Shown piece after piece: positions 56,184-64,000 of a stretch of DNA of 64,000 nt (its first letter is position 1; each line of letters opens with the position of its first letter). The notes below the pieces were generated by a model that searched no databases, was not told the DNA's origin, and saw only the letters and a program-made list of their open reading frames with translations. Location of the stretch: contig JAFZBE010000048.1 in assembly GCA_017561935.1 (NCBI GenBank), forward strand, positions 1 through 64,000, written 5' to 3'. The position numbers were made by a program, and so were the translations under genes. The stretch is from Bacteroidales bacterium. GTDB lineage: Bacteria > Bacteroidota > Bacteroidia > Bacteroidales > UBA3663.

Positions 56184-57347
56184 CTACAGACTTGCCATCA
56201 GGATCTCCTTGATGTCTTGCTCGGTCAGTGGAGCGTAGGCATGCTCCAGACCTTCGTTCACTGCGATGTGATGAGCCATCTCATCGATGCGGCTGTCGTC
56301 GATGCCGACCTCGCGGAGGTGCATGGGGATGTTGATACTCTCGAAGAACCTGTAGGTCTCGTCGATGGCCTTCTCGGCAATCTCCTGCTTGGGCAGCGAG
56401 GCGTCGATGCCGAAGACGTTGATGCCATACTTCACGAAGCGGTCGATGGTCTTATCGCTCAGGATATGCTTCATCCAGCGCGGTGTGATGATGGCCAAGC
56501 CCTCGCCGTGGGTGATGTCGTAGTAGGCCGAGAGGGCGTGCTCGATGCCGTGGCAGGGCCAACCGGATGGACTGTTGCCCAGCGACAGGATGCCATTGCA
56601 ACCGTAGGTGCAGCAGAGCATCATCTCGGCGCGGGCGGTGTAGTCCTCGGGATTGCCGAGGCACTTGCGGGCGTTCACCATCAGACTCTTCAGCATCGAC
56701 TCGCAGAAGCCGTCGTTGAGCAAGGTGGTGTCGGCGGCGAAGTACTGCTCCATCACGTGGTTCATCGCATCGGCACAGCCCGCAGCGGTCTGTTTCTTCG
56801 ACACCGTGAAGGTATAGACGGGGTCAAGGATCGAGCATACGGGGAAGGTAAGCGGTTCCATGTAGCCCACCTTGTCGTTGGTCTCCGTGCGAGAGATAAC
56901 AGCGCCGCAGTCGTACTCCGAGCCCGTGGCTGCCAGCGTCAGGATGTCCACGATGGGCAGAGCCGTCTGCGCCTTCACCTTATAAGTAATCAGGTCCCAG
57001 GGGTCGCCATCGTAGCAGGCACCGGCTGCAATGGCCTTCGAACAGTCGAGCACCGAGCCGCCGCCCACAGCCAGGATGACGTCAATCTGCTGTTCCTTGC
57101 AAATGCGCACGCCATCGAGCACCGAGGGGTCGTACTTAGGGTTGGGCTGGATGCCAGGGAGTTCGAAGATCTCGAAGTCCTTCAGCAGTTCCTTCACACG
57201 GTCGTAGAGACCAATTTTCTTGATGCTGCCGCCACCGTAAGTCAGCAACACGCGCTTGCCGAGGGGACGCATCACCTCAGGCAGTTTCACGATCGACTCC
57301 TTTCCGAAGATGAGTCGCGTAGGGGTCATGTAATCAAAGTTCTGCAT
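56184..57347 (-). CDS. Iron-containing alcohol dehydrogenase (butanol dehydrogenase-like)
   Basis: 387 residues. NAD(P)-binding GGGSIKKIGLYDRV, VILAVGGGSVLDCSKAIA and LAATGSEYDCGAVIS; the metal site is in WPCHGIEHALSAYYDITHG. It fits the BDH/YqhD branch acting on aldehydes and alcohols. Single gene; the BspA-like gene ends 95 bp upstream. No clear promoter box was found. Confidence 0.92.
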   Translation of the reverse strand: MQNFDYMTPTRLIFGKESIVKLPEVMRPLGKRVLLTYGGGSIKKIGLYDRVKELLKDFEIFELPGIQPNPKYDPSVLDGVRICKEQQIDVILAVGGGSVLDCSKAIAAGACYDGDPWDLITYKVKAQTALPIVDILTLAATGSEYDCGAVISRTETNDKVGYMEPLTFPVCSILDPVYTFTVSKKQTAAGCADAMNHVMEQYFAADTTLLNDGFCESMLKSLMVNARKCLGNPEDYTARAEMMLCCTYGCNGILSLGNSPSGWPCHGIEHALSAYYDITHGEGLAIITPRWMKHILSDKTIDRFVKYGINVFGIDASLPKQEIAEKAIDETYRFFESINIPMHLREVGIDDSRIDEMAHHIAVNEGLEHAYAPLTEQDIKEILMASL

Positions 57348-57442
57348 AATCTATCCATTGTTGTTTGTTGTTTCTCAAGATGAATAATCAGAAGTAAAAA
57401 TCGAAAACAATATTGTTAAAGCCATCTACAGATTCTACTTCA

Positions 57443-58438
57443 TCACTTCACCACCACCTTCTTCACTTTATTGCCCCTTTTCACGATGACAATACCCTGT
57501 CCATTCAGTTGGCCATTCAGACCATATACCAAAACGGGGTGGTCCTCCTCTGCCTCTGAGATAAAAGGAATGCCCTCACCTTGCAGCGGCACTATCTCCT
57601 TGAAATCGCTCCATGGCTTCTGGCTCTTATATTCCTCCAATGAAGATTCGGGCACATGAAGAGTAGCCGATGCGATATTCGAACCTTCAAAGGCATCGGT
57701 ATCAGTTGTAGGAACACTTTCGGCATAACTATAGAAATCCGTCAAGGCAGTGCAATTTTTGAAAGCCGAAGAATATATGCGGTTTACGCAGCTGGGAATG
57801 GTCACGGTCGAAAGATGCACACAATTGATGAAAGTATATCTGTTGACAATATTCACATCATCGGGAACCACCAAATTGGTAAGCTCTTCCCCATCGAGGT
57901 ACAGGTGTCTTGCATAATAAAGTGGATTGCTCTCCTCGGAGCTGAAGCGTTGGGTACACCATGCCGACAAGTCGGAAATATTTACCGAACTTAAGCTGAT
58001 ACAACCCGAAAACGCATCGCCGAGGATACGGCCGACTCCCCCGTGAAAAATCACAGACTCGAGACCAGTACAATTATTAAAAGCCGAGTTCTCAATAACA
58101 TTCACGGTGAGGGGGATATCCACCGACTTCAAGCATATACAGTTAGAGAAAGCTGCATTGCCTATAAGAACAAGACTGTCAGGAAAGATGACCGAATAGA
58201 GGGACTGGCAACCATAGAAAGCTTGACCCCAAACGCTGCTCACAACATATTCGACACCATTGTATGAGACAGAATAAGGAATTACGACATCGCCAGCGTA
58301 CCGAGTACTGCCAGAAATGACCTTAGCAAGCTTCGTGTCGGAATTCAAATCAAAATAGATGCCATCGATCTCCACATCAAATGCGCTGGCCAATGACGGC
58401 ATGAGAGCCAGCAGAGAGAATAAAAAGAGTTTTTTCAT
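57443..58438 (-). CDS. BspA-type leucine-rich-repeat surface protein
   Basis: 331 residues with a signal peptide (MKKLFLFSLLALMPSLASAF). Leucine-rich repeats of the treponemal/BspA type run from about residue 70 to 275 (for example NAAFSNCICLKSVDIPLTVN, NSAFNNCTGLESV, SSAFKNCTALTDF). The C-terminal end (LVYGLNGQLNGQGIVIVKRG then NKVKKVVVK) resembles a type IX secretion sorting tail. Probably exported to the surface and adhesive. The start at 58438 is fixed by a promoter inside the longer frame. Confidence 0.87.
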   Translation of the reverse strand: MKKLFLFSLLALMPSLASAFDVEIDGIYFDLNSDTKLAKVISGSTRYAGDVVIPYSVSYNGVEYVVSSVWGQAFYGCQSLYSVIFPDSLVLIGNAAFSNCICLKSVDIPLTVNVIENSAFNNCTGLESVIFHGGVGRILGDAFSGCISLSSVNISDLSAWCTQRFSSEESNPLYYARHLYLDGEELTNLVVPDDVNIVNRYTFINCVHLSTVTIPSCVNRIYSSAFKNCTALTDFYSYAESVPTTDTDAFEGSNIASATLHVPESSLEEYKSQKPWSDFKEIVPLQGEGIPFISEAEEDHPVLVYGLNGQLNGQGIVIVKRGNKVKKVVVK

Positions 58439-58473
58439 AGTGGTAAATTTATTAAATAGAGTTATATCCGGTG

Positions 58474-58504
58474 CAAATATAGATATTTTCAACTAATCGA
58501 CAAA
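58474..58504 (-). promoter_or_regulatory. Promoter of the BspA-like gene
   Basis: Minus-strand TATATTTG at 58474-58481 and TTTG at 58501-58504, 19-bp spacer. Confidence 0.83.
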
Positions 58505-58620
58505 GAGTTTATCGAATATTTTACCATTAATATCGTAAAAAGATCATCAGAAATGATGAGAAATCGTTTGCATATCTTAAGAAATGATTCTGAATGAGGG
58601 AAATCTTTCCTAAAACTTAA

Positions 58621-58990
58621 GAATGGTCAATCTTGGCCAAGATTGGTTATGGCCTAATCGTAGAATAACCATTTTCGGCCAGGATTGGTCATGGTCCAAT
58701 CGTAGAATAACCATTTTCGGCCAGGATTGGTCATGGTCCAATCGGAGAATAACCTTTTTCGGCCAGGATTGGTCATAGTCCAATCGGAGAATAACCTTTT
58801 TCGGCCAAGATTGGTTATGGTCCAATCGTCGGATGACCATTCTTGGCCAAAAATGGTTATAGTCGAATCGGAGAAAGCATTATCTCGGCCGTCAGAGTAC
58901 TATATCCTAACTTGGCATGACCATTCTTGGCCAAAAATGGTCATGGTTCAATCAAAGAATGACCAATCTGCGCGCAGATTGGTCATACCA
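58621..58990. repeat. Palindromic 42-bp repeat array, locus 2
   Basis: Nine units with centres at 58635, 58677, 58719, 58761, 58803, 58845, 58887, 58929 and 58971, all exactly 42 bp apart. Eight centres are GGCC; the last is CGCG and belongs to a perfect 28-bp palindrome (58959-58986) with ends ATGACC/GGTCAT. The unit at 58887 is type B (AAGCATTATCTCGGCCGTCA), nearly identical to type B units of the 25-kb array. The array lies between the fucP stop (59052) and the BspA-like gene promoter. Flanking bases 58505-58620 and 58991-59051 show nothing further. Confidence 0.9.
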
Positions 58991-59051
58991 AGATTTTAGA
59001 AGAAAAATCCTTCATTTATACCGGACTTCGTATGCCAAAAGGTACTGAGTC

Positions 59052-60425
59052 CTACTTCGTCCTATTATAGCTGCGCTGTCCGTAGATCATCACGACGATG
59101 AAGCAGAAGGCGGGAAGGATGAACGAGAGATTGACGGCGGGGAAGCCTCCGATGGTGCCCATGTCGATGATGCGTGCCTGGAGCGGCGGAAGTACCGAGC
59201 CACCGAGGATAGCCATGATGAGACCGGCAGCACCAAACTTGGCATCATCGCCCAAACCGTCGAGGGCAATGCCGTAGATGGTGGGGAACATCAGACTCAT
59301 GCAGAGCGACACGCCGACGAGACAATACAGGCCCATGCGCGACTGGAAGCCGATGACTCCCATCACGAAGATGAAGCCAACGATGGCCAATATCTTAAGA
59401 AGTCTGCCTGGATTGATGAACTTCATCAGATAGGTGCAAATGAATCGGGAGGAGCAGAATCCAATCATGGCCATGATGTTGTAGCCCTGGCTCAACACCT
59501 CAGCATTTCGCTCGGTCATACCGCCGCTCATGTCGGCGCCCAACAGCCCACCGATGAAGCGCTCGAGCCCTGTGTAGTTGCCCTCTTGCAGGAGGATGCG
59601 TGTGCCGTACTGGATGATGAAGGTCCAGCACATGATCTGCACACCCACATAGAAGAACTGGGCAATCACGCCTTCGCGATAATGCTTGATGTGGCACAGG
59701 CGGCGTATCGACGAGAGGGCATCCATCCGCTCGCCTGTCTCGCCGTTCTTCGGGAGCTTGGAGATGGCAAAGATGATGAGCATCACGAGGATGACGATAC
59801 CGATGATAAGATAAGGCTTGATGAGCACACCGAGGTCGGCATCGCGCATGGCGGCAAACTCGGCATCGCCCAATGTGGCACGTTCCTGCGTGGTCATGGG
59901 GTTGAGACGGTTCTGGATGAAGTTCATCGCCACAAACATACCACAGAGCGAACCGATGGGGTTGAAGGCCTGCGCCATGTTGAGTCGGCGCGTGGCGGTC
60001 TCGGGCGAGCCCATGGTGAGGATGTAGGGGTTGCACGAGGTCTCAAGGAACGAGAGGCCGCAAGTGAGGATGAAATAGGCCAACAGGAACGGCGCAAACA
60101 AGCCAATCTGCCGTGCAGGGAAGAACAGCAGGGCGCCCGTGGCATAGAGCGCGAGGCCGAGCATGATGCCGGCCTTGTAGGAATACCTGCGGATGAAGGC
60201 AGCTGCAGGGAACGCCATGCAGAAGTAGCCTCCGTAGAAGGCCACCTGCACCAAAGTGCCATCGGCCACCGACATGCGGAAGATCTTCGAGAAGGCCTTC
60301 ACCATCGGGTTGGTAATGTCGTTGGCAAAGCCCCAAAGGGCAAAGCAACTGGTCACGAGAATGAAGGGCAGCAGGTAGTTCTGCCCAGCATAATGGAGGA
60401 TGCCTCCAGATTTTTCTTGTTTCAT
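59052..60425 (-). CDS. fucP: L-fucose:H+ symporter
   Basis: 457 residues, twelve membrane segments. SCFALWGFANDITNPMVKAF is the FucP signature (FALWGxANDxTxPM), and FILTCGLSFLETSCNPYILT with GSPETATRRLNMAQAFNPIG follows the family. It imports L-fucose with a proton. 23 bp after fucI in the same operon. Other sugars cannot be excluded. Confidence 0.92.
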   Translation of the reverse strand: MKQEKSGGILHYAGQNYLLPFILVTSCFALWGFANDITNPMVKAFSKIFRMSVADGTLVQVAFYGGYFCMAFPAAAFIRRYSYKAGIMLGLALYATGALLFFPARQIGLFAPFLLAYFILTCGLSFLETSCNPYILTMGSPETATRRLNMAQAFNPIGSLCGMFVAMNFIQNRLNPMTTQERATLGDAEFAAMRDADLGVLIKPYLIIGIVILVMLIIFAISKLPKNGETGERMDALSSIRRLCHIKHYREGVIAQFFYVGVQIMCWTFIIQYGTRILLQEGNYTGLERFIGGLLGADMSGGMTERNAEVLSQGYNIMAMIGFCSSRFICTYLMKFINPGRLLKILAIVGFIFVMGVIGFQSRMGLYCLVGVSLCMSLMFPTIYGIALDGLGDDAKFGAAGLIMAILGGSVLPPLQARIIDMGTIGGFPAVNLSFILPAFCFIVVMIYGQRSYNRTK

Positions 60426-60448
60426 CAGGTTTTATTTAATTTTTTACC

Positions 60449-62281
60449 TCACTTGGATGCAACCTTATAGAGGGGACCGAAGTTGGCACAAGCACGATAG
60501 TCGGCGCCTTCCTTGTCCATGCCGAAGGCATTCCAGCAGGCGGGACGGAAGATGTCGCGGTCGGCGACGTTGTGCATGCAAACGGGGATACGGAGCATGG
60601 CACAGAGGGTGATGAGGTCGGCACCTACGTGGCCGTAGCAGATCGCTCCGTGGTTGGCACCCCAGTTGTTCATCACGCTATAGACATCCTTGAAGGCATC
60701 CTTCGTCGGATCGAGACGTGGTGCAAACCAGGTGGTGGGCCATGTCGGGTCGGTGCGCTTGTCGAGAATCTCGTTCACATCGGGATCGAGATCGACGGTC
60801 CATCCTTCGGCGAGCTGGAGTACGGGACCGAGGCCGGCAACGATGTTGAGACGCAGCATGGTCATCGGCATGCCGCCACGGGTGAGGAAGTGCGACGAGT
60901 AACCTCCTCCACGGAAGTAGTCACGGTCGGCGGGCATCCAGCTGGTGGCCTTAAGGCATGCTTCGGCATCGGCGCAGGTCATGTTCCACGGCTCCTTCAT
61001 GGTAGGCTTGCTCTCGCTGTCGTTCATGGCACCTGTAGCGTCGAGCGTAGTGGCACCCGAATTGATGAGGTGGATGAAGCCGCCTGCAGCACCTCCCTCG
61101 GGACGCCTGCCGGCAACACGTTCCACAGCTTCGGGGCTCCAATAGGTGCGGATGTCGGAGAACATCACACCACGGTTAGTGAGCAGATGGCCGAAGAGCA
61201 TTGACATGCCGTTGAGGAAGTCGTTCTCGGTGGCGAGCACCTTGGCCTCACGGATACCGTTCCAGTCGAAGCTGGTGCACATGAGCGACTCGGGGAAGTC
61301 GAAGTTGGGTTTGTAGTCGGTCCACTGGCGCTGGCCCTGCACACCGGCTACTATGGCGTTGTGACCAATGGCCTCCTCCTTGTAGCCCATTTCGAGCAGA
61401 CGCTTCGAACCTTCCATGAGGTCGCGAATGATCATCATGCACTTGACCGTGAACTCCCAGTCCTCGTCCTTCTCTTTGCGGTTCTTTCCTTTGCCCTTGC
61501 CGTTATAGGGGGTCATGTGGACGCCAGGAAGGATGGCACGATCCTCGTTGTAGTCGTGACCCTCGTTGGGCTTGCAGTACTTCTCGACCCAAGCCATGGC
61601 GCGTTCGAATTCCTCGGGATCATAGATACCGAAATCGACACGGCGCAGGATTTCGACGAGCGAGACGTACTCGGTACGCATACCTAGGTATTGCTGCAGG
61701 AAGTCGGCATTGACGATGGAGCCGGCTATACCCATGCAAGTGTTGCCGAGACTCAGGTACGACTTGCCGCGCATGGTTGCCACAGCCTGTGCAGCACGAG
61801 CAAAACGCAAAATCTTCTCGGCCACATCAGCGGGAATCACATTATCGGTCACGTCCTGAACATCATGGCCATAAATGCCATATGCAGGCAGGCCCTTCTG
61901 GGCATGGGCAGCAAGAACGGCAGCAAGATATACTGCACCCGGGCGCTCGGTGCCATTGAAGCCCCAAACAGCCTTTGGATGAGAGGGATCCATGTCCATG
62001 GTCTCTGAACCATAGCACCAGCAACTGGTGACGGTGATGGTGGAACCAACGCCCTCTCGTTCGAACTTTTCGGCACAAGCTGCCGATTCACCTACACGAC
62101 CGATGGTGGTGTCGCTGATGACACACTCAACGGGACTTCCGTCGCCATTGCGAAGGTTTGTGCTTATCAGGTCGGCCACAGCATGTGCCAAGGCCATTGT
62201 CTTCTCTTCGAGGCTCTCGCGTACGCCTCCCTGTCGTCCATCGATGGTGGGACGAATACCGATTTTTGGATAGTTACTCAT
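60449..62281 (-). CDS. fucI: L-fucose isomerase
   Basis: 610 residues. The start [20 protein letters not shown], then [40 protein letters not shown] and [20 protein letters not shown] are characteristic. It converts L-fucose to L-fuculose. Strong promoter 68 bp upstream. No fuculokinase or fuculose-phosphate aldolase gene is next to it in the window. Confidence 0.94.
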   Translation of the reverse strand: MSNYPKIGIRPTIDGRQGGVRESLEEKTMALAHAVADLISTNLRNGDGSPVECVISDTTIGRVGESAACAEKFEREGVGSTITVTSCWCYGSETMDMDPSHPKAVWGFNGTERPGAVYLAAVLAAHAQKGLPAYGIYGHDVQDVTDNVIPADVAEKILRFARAAQAVATMRGKSYLSLGNTCMGIAGSIVNADFLQQYLGMRTEYVSLVEILRRVDFGIYDPEEFERAMAWVEKYCKPNEGHDYNEDRAILPGVHMTPYNGKGKGKNRKEKDEDWEFTVKCMMIIRDLMEGSKRLLEMGYKEEAIGHNAIVAGVQGQRQWTDYKPNFDFPESLMCTSFDWNGIREAKVLATENDFLNGMSMLFGHLLTNRGVMFSDIRTYWSPEAVERVAGRRPEGGAAGGFIHLINSGATTLDATGAMNDSESKPTMKEPWNMTCADAEACLKATSWMPADRDYFRGGGYSSHFLTRGGMPMTMLRLNIVAGLGPVLQLAEGWTVDLDPDVNEILDKRTDPTWPTTWFAPRLDPTKDAFKDVYSVMNNWGANHGAICYGHVGADLITLCAMLRIPVCMHNVADRDIFRPACWNAFGMDKEGADYRACANFGPLYKVASK

Positions 62282-62348
62282 GTTAGGGATAGTGTGGTTT
62301 ATTAGTTATAGGTAGTGGGAGTCATGGGAATCCCTTATTATATCGCGG

Positions 62349-62380
62349 CAAATATAGCAAGATTTTTCGAAACATCCAAA
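62349..62380 (-). promoter_or_regulatory. Promoter of fucI-fucP
   Basis: Minus-strand TATATTTG at 62349-62356 and TTTG at 62377-62380, 20-bp spacer. Confidence 0.85.
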
Positions 62381-62400
62381 TATAATTACGAATTTTTCGC

Positions 62401-62430
62401 AAAAAGGCCCCGGATTTGCAGTCCGAGGCC
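62401..62430 (-). terminator. Terminator of the phosphatase gene
   Basis: GGCC-CCGGA at 62406-62414 pairs with TCCG-AGGCC at 62422-62430; on the minus strand TTTTTGCG follows. It lies 44 bp after the phosphatase stop. Confidence 0.8.
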
Positions 62431-62473
62431 CGAAAACCGAAACAGATGAGAAACAGACAAACAATCGGCTGCC

Positions 62474-63736
62474 CTATTGAAGGAGCGACAGCCAATAGGC
62501 GCGCACGTCGCCCCAGTGATAATAGGGTGCACAATCGGTGGGAACAGGTATCGTGGTTTCGTGTTCGTTGTGCAGGAACTTCACCAGCACGTCATCGGAA
62601 CGCTTGCTGCGATAGAAGATGAGCTGGACGTTGGCTCCCATGGGCGACACCTTGAAGTCGCTCCACACCTTGTAGAAGTCGTCGGGGTCGGACGTGGAGG
62701 CTGTGCAGCCATCGAGGCCGAGGAGGGCGCAGAGTGGAATGACGTTGCCGTCGTGCCCGAAGCGCAGGTCGGCCACTACCCTATCGGCATTGCCGGGGTC
62801 GAGGGCAGCGTCGGCACACTCGAGGATGTTGCGGAGCAAGGGATGACAGCTACGGAGCGCCAGGCCATGATTGTCGGTCCAATCGGCATCGGCGGCATAG
62901 AAGCGGAAATTGAAGCACTGCCACAGGTCGAACAGTTCTTGCGGGGTAAAGAGGTCGTAGAACGAGATGTCGCTCTCCATGTCCTGCATATCGCTGGCGA
63001 TCCAGTAGAAGCCCCACATCAGTTCGTCGGGGTTGACGTTCCAACGCACCCAGGAGGCATCGGTAAAGAGGGCCTCCATCATACGCCCGGGATGGGTGTG
63101 CTCCTGCTGGAACTTACGGTAAAGCTCCTTCCACGGCCCGTCGTTGTAAGCGATATGTTCGGGTGAATGATAGTTGAGATAACTCATGTAGGCGCGCTTG
63201 GTCTCATGACGTATCTGCAGGCGGGGATTGAGTTCGCGCAGACGATCGACGAAAGCGTCCATCGAGTTGCGGCAACGCATGGACGTTGTGCTGCGGGCAA
63301 AGATGCGGGCATCGCCCTGGAAGACCTCGGGGAAGGAGGCGAACATGCGTTCGGCTATGCCGCGATGCTGGCGTTCACCCAACGGGGCCAGTTCGTCACC
63401 ATGGAACTCGGCCTCCTTCCACACTTCCTGCAAGCGCTGGAGCGTACTGAGGCCCAACGGGCTAAGCACCTGCTGGTCGGCGGCCTGCTGCAACAAATCC
63501 AATACCCACTTGTAGTCGCGGTCGCTTATGAGATAACGCGAGCCATGACGACCATAATGACTAACATAGACGGGCTTGTACCCCTTGGGTGCGGGTGTCT
63601 GTGGGGCGAAGTCGAGCGGATAGGCATAATAGACACCTCCGCTTTTTTCGAGTGTGGCAGCCACCTCCTCGAACGTGGTTTGTGCCGAAGCACTCGCCAC
63701 GAGGAGGGAGATGAGGGATATTATGAGTGCTCTCAT
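62474..63736 (-). CDS. Secreted histidine acid phosphatase (MINPP/phytase-like)
   Basis: 420 residues with a signal peptide (MRALIISLISLLVASASAQT). YVSHYGRHGSRYLISD holds the RHG catalytic histidine and Arg; DLRFGHDGNVIPL has the second HD motif. Total length and the presence of both motifs fit the multiple inositol-polyphosphate phosphatase branch. Gene order (15 bp after a SusD-family gene) suggests it acts on a phosphorylated glycan or inositol phosphate brought in by that transport system; the substrate is inference. Confidence 0.85.
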   Translation of the reverse strand: MRALIISLISLLVASASAQTTFEEVAATLEKSGGVYYAYPLDFAPQTPAPKGYKPVYVSHYGRHGSRYLISDRDYKWVLDLLQQAADQQVLSPLGLSTLQRLQEVWKEAEFHGDELAPLGERQHRGIAERMFASFPEVFQGDARIFARSTTSMRCRNSMDAFVDRLRELNPRLQIRHETKRAYMSYLNYHSPEHIAYNDGPWKELYRKFQQEHTHPGRMMEALFTDASWVRWNVNPDELMWGFYWIASDMQDMESDISFYDLFTPQELFDLWQCFNFRFYAADADWTDNHGLALRSCHPLLRNILECADAALDPGNADRVVADLRFGHDGNVIPLCALLGLDGCTASTSDPDDFYKVWSDFKVSPMGANVQLIFYRSKRSDDVLVKFLHNEHETTIPVPTDCAPYYHWGDVRAYWLSLLQ

Positions 63737-63751
63737 AATAGTTGCGGCTTA

Positions 63752-64000
63752 TCAGTTGGCGAAATCGGGATTCTGCGTCAGGTTGGGATTGACGGTGAAC
63801 TCATCCTGCGGAATAGGGAAGAGCTTATACTTGTCGTCGACATCCTGGCCTTGATAGTGACCGGCAGCACCATCGGAGCCCTTCCAGTCCCAGTTGTAGC
63901 CCTTGGTGTATTTGCCGAAGCGGATGAGGTCGGTGCGACGCACATTCTCGGTATAGAGCTCACGGGCACGCTCGTCGCACAGGAAGTCGAGGGTGAGCTG
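63752..64000 (-). CDS. SusD/RagB family outer-membrane lipoprotein, C-terminal part
   Basis: The last 82 residues of a gene that continues beyond the right edge. FLCDERARELYTENVRRTDL followed by IRFGKYTKG and FPIPQDEFTVNPNLTQNPDF is the standard SusD C-terminus. SusD proteins bind glycans on the surface with a SusC/RagA porin, which should lie just outside the window. It ends 15 bp before the phosphatase gene, so they are likely one locus. Confidence 0.9.
   Translation of the reverse strand, partial: QLTLDFLCDERARELYTENVRRTDLIRFGKYTKGYNWDWKGSDGAAGHYQGQDVDDKYKLFPIPQDEFTVNPNLTQNPDFAN

Noticed and set aside
58610..58999. Repeat proteins (DHDQSWPK-type) from the second 42-bp array, on both strands
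   Set aside because: Same reason as locus 1; open frames on both strands of a palindromic repeat are expected.
59586..60470. 294-codon frame opposite fucP
   Set aside because: Shadow of the transporter gene; charged low-complexity translation.

Overview
The window looks like a chromosomal segment of a Bacteroidales bacterium, most probably Prevotellaceae. The evidence is: (i) at least 16 promoter boxes of the Bacteroidetes type (TAnnTTTG at -7, many with TTTG 19-20 bp upstream), usually just before start codons; (ii) Bacteroidetes families such as DUF4494, DUF4286, SusD/RagB, a BspA-type leucine-rich-repeat protein and LruC/DUF4842-type lipoproteins; (iii) start codons without a strong Shine-Dalgarno. 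No rRNA, tRNA, insertion sequence, prophage or cas gene was recognised. Species and family names are inference from gene content.

Layout. 1-8.8 kb: end of rplL, then rpoB and rpoC (+). 8.8-14.7 kb: two large paralogous surface lipoproteins (-). 15-21 kb: galactose mutarotase plus AEC transporter, a hypothetical protein, an aldose-epimerase family protein and a YbjL/AspT-type transporter. 21-24.9 kb: etfB-etfA-57-aa membrane protein-acyl-CoA dehydrogenase-transporter, apparently one operon (-). 25.1-25.5 kb: a regular 42-bp repeat array. 25.6-30.4 kb: asd, a MATE transporter, deoC, dtd, yqeY. 30.4-37.7 kb: a compact type II fatty-acid/polyketide-like cluster resembling a reduced aryl-polyene or flexirubin pathway (methyltransferase, acyltransferase, two hotdog proteins, two ketosynthases, ACP, small DMT protein). 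37.8-45.7 kb: yidC and divergent engB-DUF4494-yggS-tsaE-DUF4286, a cyclophilin, a FadL-type outer-membrane protein and VanZ. 45.8-50.2 kb: esterase, polysaccharide deacetylase, ECF sigma with putative anti-sigma partner, a Nim-like flavoprotein and a SugE/Gdx-type SMR pump. 50.3-54.1 kb: a five-gene unit (cyclophilin-like, hydrolase, AraC, CMD-cupin, frameshifted lipoprotein). 54.3-58.4 kb: sugar O-acetyltransferase, MBL hydrolase, iron alcohol dehydrogenase, BspA-like protein. 58.6-59.0 kb: a second 42-bp array. 59-64 kb: fucP-fucI, a histidine acid phosphatase and the end of a SusD gene.

The most unusual content is non-coding. Two arrays 33 kb apart keep an exact 42-bp spacing between palindromes centred on GGCC. 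Between about 30 and 46 kb, gaps between genes (and parts of some genes) are made of 10-bp repeats, and three of these tracts carry the apex GGTTGTATGCCCATAACC flanked by complementary arms. The arms differ between copies yet remain complementary, which suggests that a long hairpin is maintained. The two hotdog proteins of the biosynthetic cluster carry complementary halves of a dehydratase active site, which suggests an obligate heterodimer.

All functions are assigned by reading motifs and overall resemblance; no database search was run. Several start codons were moved downstream of the longest open frame because a promoter box lies inside or beyond the longer version, or because the longer frame begins with TTG.
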